Counted from the stretch's first letter, positions 32,026 to 40,796 are shown. The stretch: 64,000 bases of DNA from Acidimicrobiales bacterium (GCA_035547835.1 DASZTW010000006.1:67001-131000), one strand, 5' to 3'. Made by a program: numbers and translations. Notes: a model not told the origin generated them from the letters alone.

Positions 32026-33078
32026 ATGCAACCCACCGCACACCGCTACCCGTTCCCGCTCCCGTTCGGATGGTTCATGGCGGGCTACTCCGACCAGCTG
32101 CCCGGCGGCGAGGTCCGCCCGCTCTACTACTTCGACCGCCACCTGATCTGGTGGCGCGACGCAGATGGCGACGCCCACGTGATGGATGCGTTCTGCCCCC
32201 ACCTCGGCGCGCACCTCGGCCACGGCGGCCACGTCGACGGCACCCAGCTCGTGTGCCCCTTCCACGGCTGGAAGTTCGACGCCGAAGGGGTCAACTGCGA
32301 GATCCCCTACAGCGAGCGGGTGAACCGCAAGGGTCGTGTCGCCACGTACCCCACCATCGAGCGCAACGGCATGGTGATGTTCTGGTACCACCCTGACGGG
32401 GCCGAGCCGCAGTGGGACATCCCCGAAGTGCCCGAGTTCGCGGCCGACAACGCCGACTGGTCCACCACCATCCGCTTCGAGCACGAGGTGGAGGCCGCGC
32501 TGCAGGAGATGGCGGAGAACGGCGTCGACTCACCGCACTTCCGGTTCGTCCACAACACCGCCACCGTTCCCGAGCTCGAGAGCTATGAGACCGAGGGCCC
32601 GTTCACCAAGATGTTGTCGTCGCAGAAGTTCGTCACGCCCCGGGGCGTGGTCGAGGCCCGCATCGACAACCAGCAGTTCGGGCCGGGCCTGGCGCTGGTG
32701 AACTTCGGTGGCATCGTCGACACGGTGAACTTGGCGGCCACCACACCGATCGACCACACGCGTTGCGTCACCCGGTTCAACTTCCGGTTCAAGACGCTGG
32801 GCGACGAGCAGACCACGGCCAACGTCGGCAAGGCGTTCTGCGCCGAGGTCGAAAAGCAGTTCCTCGAGGACAAGCCGATCTGGGAGCACAAAGCGCACCT
32901 CGTGCGCCCTGCGCTGGCCGACACCGACGGGCCGATCATGAAGTTCCGCCGCTGGATCAGCCAGTTCTACGCGGAGCCGGTCGACGACGAGCGCACCGTG
33001 TTCCCGCCGCCGTACTGGCCTGACCGCATGGACGATGCCCCGGCCAAGGCCACCGCGTCGGCTCGCATCGGCGAGTGA
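32026..33078 (+). CDS. Rieske [2Fe-2S] non-heme iron oxygenase, sterol/steroid type
   Basis: A 350-residue oxygenase alpha subunit. The Rieske ligands are in CPHLGAHLGHGG (residues 57-68) and CPFHGWKFDAEG (residues 78-89). The mononuclear iron and bridging Asp are in ENGVDSPHFRFVH (about residues 165-177: N, D, H, H). The GWFMAGYSDQLPGGEVRPLYYF start and ENxxDxxHxxxxH pattern recall 3-ketosteroid 9-alpha-hydroxylase (KshA) and the related DAF-36/Neverland sterol oxygenases. A perfect KstR box lies in its upstream gap. A reductase partner is not adjacent. KshA-like ring hydroxylation is a reasonable but unproven role. Confidence 0.85.
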   Translation: MQPTAHRYPFPLPFGWFMAGYSDQLPGGEVRPLYYFDRHLIWWRDADGDAHVMDAFCPHLGAHLGHGGHVDGTQLVCPFHGWKFDAEGVNCEIPYSERVNRKGRVATYPTIERNGMVMFWYHPDGAEPQWDIPEVPEFAADNADWSTTIRFEHEVEAALQEMAENGVDSPHFRFVHNTATVPELESYETEGPFTKMLSSQKFVTPRGVVEARIDNQQFGPGLALVNFGGIVDTVNLAATTPIDHTRCVTRFNFRFKTLGDEQTTANVGKAFCAEVEKQFLEDKPIWEHKAHLVRPALADTDGPIMKFRRWISQFYAEPVDDERTVFPPPYWPDRMDDAPAKATASARIGE

Positions 33079-33093
33079 CCGCCCGGATCGCCG

Positions 33094-34197
33094 TCAGCGG
33101 CGGGCGACCCACAGACGGTTGAACGGGTTGTCGATGGGTGCTTCGGTGACCGACACGAACCCGGCCCCGTCGAACAGCTCCCGCAGCGTCGCTTCGGTGC
33201 TGCCCAACGTCCCGAGGCCTTCGGCGCCCGCCGCGCGCGCCACGGGCAGGCAGTACAGGACGCTCATGCCGTATTCCAGCGCGCCGACAGGCCCGACGTT
33301 GTCGGCGAGCGCGTCGCCCGCGTTCGGTTCCAGCACCAGGGCCACGCCGTCGGGGTGCAGCGCGTCATGGATCGACCGCACCAGCGCGGCGGGATCGGCG
33401 GTGTCGTGCAGGACGTCGAAGAGCCAGATCACGTCGTGCTGGTCGGGCAGGCCGGCGATGGCGTCCGCGCGCACGAGCTGGATGCGGTCGGCGACCCCGG
33501 TCGCCTGTGCATGCCGCCGCGCCGCGTCGAGTTGCCCCGGCAACGGGTCGTAACCGGTGAAGGTGGAGGCCGGGAAGGCCCAGGCCAGCGCGGTGATGGC
33601 ACGCCCTTGCCCGCAGCCGACGTCGGCCACCGAGCAGCCGTCGATCAGCCGTTGCTGCACGTCGGGAACGGTCGGCAGCCATTTCGGGACGAGCACGTTG
33701 TCGTGGGCCGCCCCGGTCATGCGCGCCATGCCCTCGAAGCAGTCGGGCGGGTAGCGCGACGGATCGACCCCGTCGCCGCTGCGGAACGCGTCGGTGATGG
33801 CGTCGAGCATCGGCACGACCCCGAGCAGGTTCTGCAACATCCCGCCTTGGAACAGCGTGCCGCCTTCGTCGGCGAGCGCGGCGCGGTGCGCGTCGGGCAA
33901 CGAGAACCGGTCTGTGGCCGCGTCGTGGTCGACGTAGCCGGCAGCCGTCAACGCCGCGGCCCACTCGCGCACGTAGCGGGCGTGGCAGCCGGACCGCGCG
34001 CCCAGCTCGCTGGCCGTCGCCGGGCCCTCGGCGAGGCCGGCGAAGAGCCCGAGCCGGTCACCGATCGCGGCCATGAGAGTGGTCATGGTGGCCGACGCGC
34101 GTTGGAACACCTCGAAGGAGAACTCCGCGGATGCCCGCTTGGCTGCTCTGGCCGCGTCTCGCTCGTCGGCCGTGGGAGCAGTGGTGGCGTCAACCAT
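33094..34197 (-). CDS. Class I SAM-dependent methyltransferase
   Basis: A 367-residue methyltransferase with an N-terminal winged-helix dimerisation domain (LGLFAGLAEGPATASELGARSGCHARYVREWAAALTAAGYVDHD, about residues 50-95) and a Rossmann catalytic domain with motif I VADVGCGQGRAITALAWAFPASTFTGYDP (about residues 178-206) and DVIWLFDVLHDTADPAALVRSIHDALHPDG. The ATG at 34197 is preferred to an upstream GTG. It converges with the Rieske gene (15-bp gap). The methyl acceptor is not known. A link to sterol metabolism is only positional. Confidence 0.88.
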   Translation of the reverse strand: MVDATTAPTADERDAARAAKRASAEFSFEVFQRASATMTTLMAAIGDRLGLFAGLAEGPATASELGARSGCHARYVREWAAALTAAGYVDHDAATDRFSLPDAHRAALADEGGTLFQGGMLQNLLGVVPMLDAITDAFRSGDGVDPSRYPPDCFEGMARMTGAAHDNVLVPKWLPTVPDVQQRLIDGCSVADVGCGQGRAITALAWAFPASTFTGYDPLPGQLDAARRHAQATGVADRIQLVRADAIAGLPDQHDVIWLFDVLHDTADPAALVRSIHDALHPDGVALVLEPNAGDALADNVGPVGALEYGMSVLYCLPVARAAGAEGLGTLGSTEATLRELFDGAGFVSVTEAPIDNPFNRLWVARR

Positions 34198-34256
34198 GGC
34201 ACCGACTGTACGCGCGCCCACTCCCGCACTCCCCGCCCACCCACCCCGACGCCGAA

Positions 34257-34279
34257 CTGGGCAGCTCTCGGGTGCCCAG
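34257..34279 (-). terminator. Hairpin downstream of the DUF35/thiolase operon
   Basis: CTGGGCA and TGCCCAG form a 7-bp stem with a 9-base loop, 36 bases beyond the stop of the last gene in the minus-strand operon. Next to it, pentamers of GGTCA/GGTCG repeat irregularly (34290-34319). Confidence 0.4.
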
Positions 34280-34314
34280 AACGCGACGGTCAGGTCAGGT
34301 CAGCTCGGGTCGGG

Positions 34315-35475
34315 TCAGGGTTTGTCGGATCCGACCACCCACATGGAGAAGTACTGGGAGCCGCCGCCGTACGCGTGGCCGAGGGCCACGTGGGCGCCGT
34401 CGACCTGGTGCTCGCCGGCCTGGCCGCGCACCTGCATGGCCGCCTCGCCGAAGCGCAACATGCCCGACGCGCCGATCGGGTTCGACGACAGCACCCCGCC
34501 CGACATGTTCACGGGCAGATCGCCGTCCATGGCGGTGACGCCGTCTTCGACCATGCGCCAGCCTTCACCGGGGCCGGCGAAACCTAGGTTCTCCAGCCAC
34601 ATCGGCTCGAACCAGCTGAACGGGACGTACATCTCGACGCAGTCGATCTCGCGGCGCGGGTCGGTGATGCCTGCCTGGCGGTAGACGTCGCGGGCGCACT
34701 CGGATCCGGCGCGCGGCAGCACGGGGTCGCGGTCGGCCGACATGGTCGGCTCGCTGCGCATGGCGGTGCCGTGGACCCACGCTGGCGGTCGCGGCGCCTT
34801 GGCTGCCGCCGACTCCGACGCCAGCACCAGCGCGCAGGCGCCGTCGGACGACGGGCACGTCTCGGAGTAGCGGACCGGGTCCCACAACATGACCGAGTCC
34901 TTGATCTTGTCGAACGAGACGTCCTCTTCGTGGAGGTGCGCGTACGGGTTCTTCAGCGCGTTCGTGCGGTCCTTGAGCGCCACCAAGATCCCGGTGGTGT
35001 CGGGCGCGCCCGAGCGCCGCATGTACGAGCGGATGTGCGGCGCGAAGTAGCCGCCGGCGCCGGCGTGAAGAGGTGGTGTGAACGGGATCGGGATCGACAA
35101 GGCCCACATGGCCTCCGACTCCGACTGCTTCTCGAAGCACACCGTCAACACCCGCTCGTGGATGCCCGCCTGCACCAAGCTCGCTGCGACGATGGCCGTC
35201 GACCCACCCACCGAGCCAGCGGTGTGGACCCGCAACATCGGCTTGCCGGTGCAGCCGAGCGCTTCGGCGAGGAAGAGCTCCGGCATCATCACGCCCTCGA
35301 AGAAGTCCGGCGCCTTGCCGATCACGACGGCGTCGATGTCGGCCCAGGTGAGCTCGGCGTCGGCCAGCGCCCGCTTGGCGGCCTCTCGCACGAGTCCCGT
35401 GACCGACACATCGCCGCGCACCGAGGTGTGATTGGTCTGGCCGATGCCGATGACCCCGACCCGTTCCTTCGCCAT
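34315..35475 (-). CDS. Thiolase-fold lipid-transfer protein (Ltp/aldolase type)
   Basis: A 386-residue thiolase-superfamily protein of the SCP2/Ltp type. It opens VGVIGIGQTNHTSVRGDVSVTGLVREAAKRALADAELTWADIDAVVIG. The usual nucleophile position reads VHTAGSVGGST instead of a Cys-containing V-N-x-x-C, and the GHPxGAxG histidine is replaced (SSNPIGASGML), so classical thiolytic chemistry is unlikely. Such proteins paired with DUF35 partners (Ltp2-ChsH2) act as retro-aldolases on steroid side-chain hydroxyacyl-CoA. It is the last of four overlapping genes, starting at the TGATG of the previous stop. An aldolase role is inferred from the missing residues and the DUF35 genes. Confidence 0.88.
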   Translation of the reverse strand: MAKERVGVIGIGQTNHTSVRGDVSVTGLVREAAKRALADAELTWADIDAVVIGKAPDFFEGVMMPELFLAEALGCTGKPMLRVHTAGSVGGSTAIVAASLVQAGIHERVLTVCFEKQSESEAMWALSIPIPFTPPLHAGAGGYFAPHIRSYMRRSGAPDTTGILVALKDRTNALKNPYAHLHEEDVSFDKIKDSVMLWDPVRYSETCPSSDGACALVLASESAAAKAPRPPAWVHGTAMRSEPTMSADRDPVLPRAGSECARDVYRQAGITDPRREIDCVEMYVPFSWFEPMWLENLGFAGPGEGWRMVEDGVTAMDGDLPVNMSGGVLSSNPIGASGMLRFGEAAMQVRGQAGEHQVDGAHVALGHAYGGGSQYFSMWVVGSDKP

Positions 35476-36539
35476 CAGCTCTCTCCCTCGAGCACGCAGA
35501 CCAAGTTCTGTTGCAGCGCCGGGCCTTGCGTGGCGTGGGCCACGGCCCGGCCCGCCTCGCCGGCCATCACGCGGTTCGCCGCTTCGCCGATGCGGACCAG
35601 GCCCGCCGCCATCATCGGGTTGGCGCACAGCGCGCCACCCGACGGGTTCACCGTCACGCTGTCGGCCAAGCCGATCGCCTTGCGCAGCAACAGCTCCTGA
35701 TGGGTGAACGGGGCGTGCAGCTCCGCGACGTCGACGCTGCCCGACGCGACGCCGGCCTTCTCCGCAGCCAGCCGCGCCGACGGCACGTCGGTGAGGTTGC
35801 GCCGCCCGATGGTCATCGGGTCGATGCGATGGTCGATCCCGCGGATCCACGCGGGGCGGTTGACGAGCTCGCGGGCCCGGTCGCCTGCGGCCAACACGAC
35901 GGCGGCCGCGCCATCGGTGATCGGCGGGCAGTCGTGACGCCGCAGCGGAGCGATCAGGTACGGGTCGGCGAGCAACTCGTCGGCCGGACGGTCGAAGCGA
36001 AGCTGCGCGGCCGGGTTGTTGGCGAGCGCGTCACGGCGGCTGCGCGCGGCGACTTCGGCCATGTCGGCTTCGGTCGCGACCCCCGCGTCGAGCGCGGCGC
36101 GGGCCTGGAGCGCAGCGATCGAGACGGAGTCGGGCCACAACGGGCCTTCGGAGAACGGGTCGAGCTGACGGGTGAGCACCATCGGCAGGTCACCCGGCGA
36201 CGACTTCGAGTAGCAGTACACGAACGCGGTGTCGATCTCGCCCATCTGGAGCTTGACCCACGCTTCGTACAGCGCCCACGCACCGTCCATCTCGACATGC
36301 GACTCGGCGATCGGCGGCCACGGCCCCACCCCGTCGAGGGTGGACACGAACGAGAACGCCACCCCGGCCAGGTAGTCGGTGGAGCCCGAACACGTGAAGC
36401 CGATGTCGCGGATGGTGAGGCCGACCTGGTCGAGTGCCGCCCGAGTGACCGGCATCAGCATCTCGACTTCGTTCGCGTTGGTGACCCGGCGCTGGTGCGG
36501 CTGCGACTGGGCGAAGGAGACGACGGCGACGTCGCGCAT
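35475..36539 (-). CDS. Thiolase-fold protein lacking catalytic residues
   Basis: A 354-residue thiolase-superfamily protein. It begins MRDVAVVSFAQSQPHQRR and continues VTRAALDQVGLTIRDIGFTCSGSTDYLAG. The nucleophile region is ESHVEMDGAWALYEAWVKLQMGEIDTAFVYCYSKSSPGD with no Cys at the expected place, and the histidine motif reads VNPSGGALCANPMMAAG. It is therefore a non-thiolytic member, probably a partner of the following thiolase-fold gene in a heteromeric complex with the DUF35 proteins. TGATG overlaps link it on both sides. Control by the operator at 37552 is inferred. Confidence 0.87.
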   Translation of the reverse strand: MRDVAVVSFAQSQPHQRRVTNANEVEMLMPVTRAALDQVGLTIRDIGFTCSGSTDYLAGVAFSFVSTLDGVGPWPPIAESHVEMDGAWALYEAWVKLQMGEIDTAFVYCYSKSSPGDLPMVLTRQLDPFSEGPLWPDSVSIAALQARAALDAGVATEADMAEVAARSRRDALANNPAAQLRFDRPADELLADPYLIAPLRRHDCPPITDGAAAVVLAAGDRARELVNRPAWIRGIDHRIDPMTIGRRNLTDVPSARLAAEKAGVASGSVDVAELHAPFTHQELLLRKAIGLADSVTVNPSGGALCANPMMAAGLVRIGEAANRVMAGEAGRAVAHATQGPALQQNLVCVLEGES

Positions 36540-37078
36540 CAGTCCTCGACCCCTTCCCACCCGTGCTCGCCGGGTTGGTGCACGTCGACGTCGGGCTCGT
36601 CGATCGGCCGGTACCACTTGATGCTCTCGAGCGTGGGGGCGAGATCCTCGTCGTCGACCCAGACCGCCTCGACCCGCATCCCGATGCGAACGTCGGATGC
36701 CTTGGCCTCCTGGATGAGCCCCATGAGCGGGAGGTCGGCGCCGTCGAGCTGGATGTTGGCGCACACATACGGGATCTCCATCACCGACCCGTAGAACTGC
36801 ACGTTGACCACACAGAACGACACGACCGTGCCTTTGTGGGCCAGCTCGACCTGCTCGGTGGTCGGCACGCCGTGGGACGGGCACGCTCCCCGCGGCGGCA
36901 CGTACACCTTCTTGCAGATCGGGCAGCGCTCACCGAGGATCCGCTTGTTCGCGATGCCCTGCAGGAACCGCGACGACGCGGCGCCGGCGGTGAACTGGTA
37001 GTCGAGCCGCGCCGGCGTGCGGACCGAACGCACCGGCTCGAGGCCCTGCAGGCGCTCCGGAAGCTGTACCTCGGCCAT
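36539..37078 (-). CDS. Zn-ribbon/OB-fold DUF35 acyl-CoA-associated protein
   Basis: A 179-residue DUF35 protein. The N-terminal rubredoxin-like zinc ribbon is visible in GIANKRILGERCPICKKVYVPPRGACPSHG (about residues 41-70; two C-x-x-C-type pairs), followed by an OB-fold (GTVVSFCVVNVQFYGSVMEIPYVCANIQLDGADLPLMG). DUF35 proteins bind thiolase-fold Ltp enzymes and the CoA part of the substrate, as ChsH2 does with Ltp2 in cholesterol side-chain degradation. It is the second gene of the four-gene operon and overlaps both neighbours by TGATG. Confidence 0.9.
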   Translation of the reverse strand: MAEVQLPERLQGLEPVRSVRTPARLDYQFTAGAASSRFLQGIANKRILGERCPICKKVYVPPRGACPSHGVPTTEQVELAHKGTVVSFCVVNVQFYGSVMEIPYVCANIQLDGADLPLMGLIQEAKASDVRIGMRVEAVWVDDEDLAPTLESIKWYRPIDEPDVDVHQPGEHGWEGVED

Positions 37079-37542
37079 CAGCCCTCCTCCGGCACGAAAG
37101 CCACGATGTCGGTGATCTCGCCCTCGCGGTCGTCGCGCCACTGCGGCACGACCCGCATACCGGTCGACATGGCGTCGGCCGACCCCGCGTCGACGGCGTG
37201 CAGCAACCCGGTGGCCGCGCCGTCGAGCTGGATCAGCGCCCAGGCGAAGGGGCGGTCGAGCGGGTGCTTGTCGTGCGGGTCGCCGACCCAGGCCCACGTC
37301 GTCACCACGCCGGCCGGACCCACCTCGACCATTTCACTGAGGTCGTTGCCGCTCACCGGGTCGAACTCGATCGGCGGGACCACGACCTCGCCGGCCTCGG
37401 TGCGGCTCCCGACCAGGATGCCTTCGCGCAACCCGGTCATGAACGCGCCGATCACCGGCCCGGTGGTGCGCGTAAACGGGTACTCGATGACCGATGGGGC
37501 CGACATGACCCCCTGGTCGCTCACTTCGATCTCTGTCGCCAC
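37078..37542 (-). CDS. OB-fold DUF35-like protein without zinc ribbon
   Basis: A 154-residue OB-fold protein of the same group as its neighbour but lacking the cysteine pairs: IEYPFTRTTGPVIGAFMTGLREGILVGSRTEAGEVVVPPIEFDPVSG, then GVVTTWAWVGDPHDKHPLDRPFAWALIQLDGAATGLLHAVDAGSADAMSTGMRVVPQW. It leads the operon and may pair with the zinc-ribbon DUF35 protein. The GTG at 37542 has GGCGGAC before it; an ATG at 37506 with AGGGGG four bases upstream would give 142 residues and is equally likely. The KstR-like operator lies 10 bases upstream of the GTG. Confidence 0.85.
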   Translation of the reverse strand: MATEIEVSDQGVMSAPSVIEYPFTRTTGPVIGAFMTGLREGILVGSRTEAGEVVVPPIEFDPVSGNDLSEMVEVGPAGVVTTWAWVGDPHDKHPLDRPFAWALIQLDGAATGLLHAVDAGSADAMSTGMRVVPQWRDDREGEITDIVAFVPEEG

Positions 37543-37551
37543 GTCCGCCGA

Positions 37552-37571
37552 AACTAGAACAGATTCTAGTT
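37552..37571. promoter_or_regulatory. KstR-like palindrome controlling the DUF35/thiolase operon
   Basis: AACTAGAA and TTCTAGTT are perfect 8-bp inverted arms around CAGA. The inner TAGAACAGATTCTA matches TNNAACNNGTTNNA except for one base (A in place of the G). It sits just upstream of the operon start and shares the gap with the divergent MFS gene. Confidence 0.7.
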
Positions 37572-37582
37572 CGCTGCCGACT

Positions 37583-37624
37583 TTCGGCGAGTTGTGGGTC
37601 GCGTGACCCCCACAACTCGCCGAA
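37583..37624. repeat. 16-bp perfect inverted repeat in the divergent gap
   Basis: TTCGGCGAGTTGTGGG (37583-37598) and CCCACAACTCGCCGAA (37609-37624) are exact reverse complements separated by ten bases. The stem is far longer than an ordinary operator. It sits between the DUF35/thiolase operon promoter and the MFS gene. It is unrelated in sequence to the CTGTGAGCA elements. Confidence 0.85.
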
Positions 37625-37739
37625 GTTCGGCGCCGCCGTGGCCGATGGCGCACCGGCATTTCGCTACGCGCGCGTTGCGTTTCCCCACGGCGCTCCTTAG
37701 CGTGCCGAGGTTCGCCTCACCGCCCGACGGAGCACCGCC

Positions 37740-39326
37740 ATGATCGAACAACCCGGGGGCCACGCGTACGAACGCCGCTGGCTCATCTTGGGCGTGCTCT
37801 GCCTCAGCCTGGTGATGATCGTGATGGGCAACGTCGGCCTCAACATCGCGCTCCCCGACCTGGGCGACACGCTGCACTCCTCGTTCACGGCGCAGCAGTG
37901 GATGGTCGACGCGTACTCCTTGCTGTTCGCGGGCCTCCTGCTCCCAGCCGGCGCGCTGGGCGATCGCTTCGGTCGCAAGGGCGCGCTCCAAGGTGGCCTC
38001 GTGGTGTTCGGCCTCGCCTCGCTGTTCGCCAGCCAGGCCACCCACAGCTGGCAGGTGATCGCCGCCCGCGGGGTGATGGGTGTGGCTGCGGCGTTCGTCA
38101 TGCCGGGCACGCTGTCGATCCTCGCGTCGGTGTTCCCTCCCCGCGAGCGACCCAAGGCCATCGCGATCTGGGCCGGCGTAGCCGGCGCCAGCGTCGCCGC
38201 GGGGCTGCTCATGTCGGGCTACTTGATGGAGCACTTCTGGTGGGGCTCGGTGTTCTTGTTGAACGTGCCGATCGTGGCCATCGCCCTGGCTGCCGGCATG
38301 GTGCTGTTGCCGACCTCGCGCGACACCAGCCAGGCGCCGCTCGACCGCATCGGAGCACTGCTGTCGATCGCGGCGCTCACGTCGCTGCTGTTCGGCCTGA
38401 TCCAAGGTCCCGCCTGGGGCTGGGGCGACCCGCAGATCCTCGGCTCGATCGCGCTGGCGGTCGTGCTCGGCGGCGTGTTCATCACCTGGGAGCGACGCGC
38501 CCCCGACCCGATGCTCGACCTCGCCTTCTTCCACGACGAACGGTTCAGCCTCGGCTGCATCTCGATCTCGGGATCGTTCCTCAGCCTGTTCGGGTCATAC
38601 TTCTTGTTGACCCAGTACCTCCAGCTCGTGCTCGGCATGTCGCCGTTGCGTGCGGGTCTGTACTCGTTGCCGTCGGGGATCACCCAGATGATCTCCGCGC
38701 CCCGCAGCGCGGCGCTGGTGGAGCGTTACGGCTACCGCAAAGTCCTCACGTCGGGCCTGGTCCTGATCGGCGGCGGCATGATCGCGCTGGCGTACCTGGG
38801 CCGCACGGGGCCGTCGTGGCTGGTCCTGGTGGGGCTGGGGGTGATCGGCACCGGGATGGGCTTCGCCACCGCGCCGGCAACCGGCGCCATCATCGCTTCG
38901 CTGCCGTTGAACAAGGCCGGCGTCGGGTCTGCGGTCAACGACACCACCCGTGAGCTCGGCGGCGCGCTCGGCATCGCCGTGCTCGGCAGCCTGCTCGCAT
39001 CGAAGTACCGCGCCGCCATGGGGCCGACGGTCCACCACCTCTCGGCAGCCGACGGCTCCACGGTGCTGCACGGGATCGGACCTGCCCTCGGTGTGGCCGG
39101 CCGCCACGGCACGGCGGGCGCGGCGATCGCCGATGCCGCCCGCTCGGCGTTCGCGAGCGGCATCCTCGTGGCGATGTGGGTCGGCGCCGCGCTCACGTTG
39201 CTCGGTGCGGTGATCGTGTGGTGGCGGATGCCGGCCGAGTTGCGCCCTGGCGCCCGCCACGTGCCCGACCCCGCTGCGGCGGGCCGCACCTCCTCTGCTC
39301 CGGCCGAGGCGGCGGTGCCGTCGTGA
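37740..39326 (+). CDS. MFS transporter, DHA2 (14-helix) drug-exporter type
   Basis: A 528-residue proton-driven exporter. About 14 membrane segments are visible. Motif A is GDRFGRKGALQGGLVVFGLASLF (about residues 75-97), and DHA2 motif C-like residues occur in WAGVAGASVAAGLLMSGYLMEHFWWGSVFLLNVP (about residues 142-175). The protein starts with ERRWLILGVLCLSLVMIVMGNVGLNIALPDLG. The C-terminal 30 residues are soluble. Its stop overlaps the GTG of a TetR regulator, the classic exporter-repressor pair. The substrate is unknown; export of a toxic lipid or steroid is possible but not shown. Confidence 0.92.
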   Translation: MIEQPGGHAYERRWLILGVLCLSLVMIVMGNVGLNIALPDLGDTLHSSFTAQQWMVDAYSLLFAGLLLPAGALGDRFGRKGALQGGLVVFGLASLFASQATHSWQVIAARGVMGVAAAFVMPGTLSILASVFPPRERPKAIAIWAGVAGASVAAGLLMSGYLMEHFWWGSVFLLNVPIVAIALAAGMVLLPTSRDTSQAPLDRIGALLSIAALTSLLFGLIQGPAWGWGDPQILGSIALAVVLGGVFITWERRAPDPMLDLAFFHDERFSLGCISISGSFLSLFGSYFLLTQYLQLVLGMSPLRAGLYSLPSGITQMISAPRSAALVERYGYRKVLTSGLVLIGGGMIALAYLGRTGPSWLVLVGLGVIGTGMGFATAPATGAIIASLPLNKAGVGSAVNDTTRELGGALGIAVLGSLLASKYRAAMGPTVHHLSAADGSTVLHGIGPALGVAGRHGTAGAAIADAARSAFASGILVAMWVGAALTLLGAVIVWWRMPAELRPGARHVPDPAAAGRTSSAPAEAAVPS

Positions 39327-39898
39327 CCACCACCGTCGACGACCCACGCGTTTGTCGATCGAAGGCCGCCATCGTCGATGCAACAGTCGAGCTCCTCACC
39401 GAGTCGGGCATCGACGCCGTGACCATCGAGGCGATCGCCGCCCGCTCCGGGGTGGCCAAGACCACGATCTATCGCCATTGGCCCGACCGCTCAGCGCTGG
39501 TGCGCGACATCGTCCCGGTGCTCGCCAGCTGCGAGCCGATCCCCGATTCGGGCGACCTCCGGACCGACCTCATCACTTCGATGGTGAGCCTCAACCGACG
39601 CCTCCACCAGGGCCGCTACGGCAAGGCACTTCCGGCGTTGATCGCTCGCGCCGAACACGATCCCGAGGTGGCGGCCGCGCTCGACGCGCACATCGCGGAG
39701 CGCCGCTCGATGCTCGCCGCGCGGCTGCGTGCGGCCCGCGCCGGCGGCGACCTCGCCGATGGCGTCGATGCGGACCACGTGCAGACGTCGCTCGTCGGCG
39801 CGGTCTTCTACCGGCGCCTGCTGCTCCGCAAGCCGCTCCGACGGGCCGAGATCGAACGCCTCGTCCGGCTCGCGCTGACGAGCCCCGCTGCCGGCTGA
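39323..39898 (+). CDS. TetR/AcrR family regulator of the exporter
   Basis: A 191-residue TetR repressor. The N-terminal helix-turn-helix is AAIVDATVELLTESGIDAVTIEAIAARSGVAKTTIYRHWPDRSALVRDIVP (residues 15-65). The C-terminal half fits the TetR ligand-binding helices, ending AVFYRRLLLRKPLRRAEIERLVRLAL as in the TetR_C_16-like group. It is translated from a GTG overlapping the MFS stop (GTGA), so it most likely controls its own operon with the exporter. It is distinct from the KstR-like protein at 42310. Confidence 0.92.
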   Translation: MTTTVDDPRVCRSKAAIVDATVELLTESGIDAVTIEAIAARSGVAKTTIYRHWPDRSALVRDIVPVLASCEPIPDSGDLRTDLITSMVSLNRRLHQGRYGKALPALIARAEHDPEVAAALDAHIAERRSMLAARLRAARAGGDLADGVDADHVQTSLVGAVFYRRLLLRKPLRRAEIERLVRLALTSPAAG

Positions 39899-40031
39899 AC
39901 CTGCCTGCCGGCCATGCCAGCCGCGGCTGCCGGCCTACTCCGGCTGCCCGCCGGCCGCGGGCGGGTGGCGTCGACCTCGATCCGCCTGCCGCGGGATCGA
40001 TGCCGCGCGACCGATCGCGTAGCGTGGAGCC

Positions 40032-40796
40032 GTGCGTCCCGGTCGGATCCCGTCGTTCTTCGTGGGGCTCGCGTCCGCGGTGTTGGTGCTGGTCGGCGTC
40101 ATCACGATCGCCAACGACGGCAGAGCCGCCACGCTCGACGTGGCGCAGGCCGTCACCACGCAGTCCTCGACCGTCGACGGCACGCTCGAGGTCCCCGTCG
40201 ACCCCGGGTCGTGGGCGGCCGACGCGGTCGTACCTGCGGTCGAGCTGTACAGCTCACCGGGCCAGACATCGGGCCGTTCGATGTCCGAGACGCCCGAGGG
40301 CGGGGCGTTGGTGTTCCTCGTCGTCGGGCGTCAACCTGGGTGGGTCCACGTGCAAGTGCCCGCACGGCCCAACGAAGCCACGGCCTGGGTCCGGTCGTCC
40401 GACGTGCGGCTGCGCCACCTCACGCAACGGATCGTCGTGAACCTCACCGCGCACACAGTCACGCTCTTCGACCACGGCCAGCCGGTGCTCTCGTCGCTCG
40501 CGGTGGTCGGCAAGCCCGCGTCCCCAACCCCGACGGGCCACTTCTACGTCACGTCGACCATCCGGCTGTCGTACGACACCGGCCCCTACGGCGCCGGCGC
40601 GTTCGGCCTGGCGGCGTTCTCCAACGTGTATGAGACCTTCGGCGGCGGACCCGGCCAGATCGGGATCCACGGCACCAACGAGCCCGGCCTGATCGGCCAG
40701 TCGGTGAGCCACGGTTGCGTCCGCGTCCCGAACGCCTTTTGGACCGAGCTCGCCGGCCGCGTCGCGCCCGGCACGCCCGTCGTGATCCACACCTGA
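40032..40796 (+). CDS. L,D-transpeptidase (YkuD domain)
   Basis: A 254-residue peptidoglycan-crosslinking enzyme. Residues 7-27 are a signal/anchor helix (PSFFVGLASAVLVLVGVITIA). Residues 65-125 look like an SH3-like module (VELYSSPGQTSGRSMSETPEGGALVFLVVGRQPGWVHVQVP). The YkuD catalytic domain runs from about 133 to the end, with IGIHGTNEPGLIGQSVSHGCVRVPNAFW carrying the His and the nucleophilic Cys of HGTxxxxxxGxxxSHGCVR. Start at GTG 40032. It forms 3-3 crosslinks or attaches proteins to the wall. It stands between the TetR gene and pepA. Confidence 0.93.
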   Translation: MRPGRIPSFFVGLASAVLVLVGVITIANDGRAATLDVAQAVTTQSSTVDGTLEVPVDPGSWAADAVVPAVELYSSPGQTSGRSMSETPEGGALVFLVVGRQPGWVHVQVPARPNEATAWVRSSDVRLRHLTQRIVVNLTAHTVTLFDHGQPVLSSLAVVGKPASPTPTGHFYVTSTIRLSYDTGPYGAGAFGLAAFSNVYETFGGGPGQIGIHGTNEPGLIGQSVSHGCVRVPNAFWTELAGRVAPGTPVVIHT

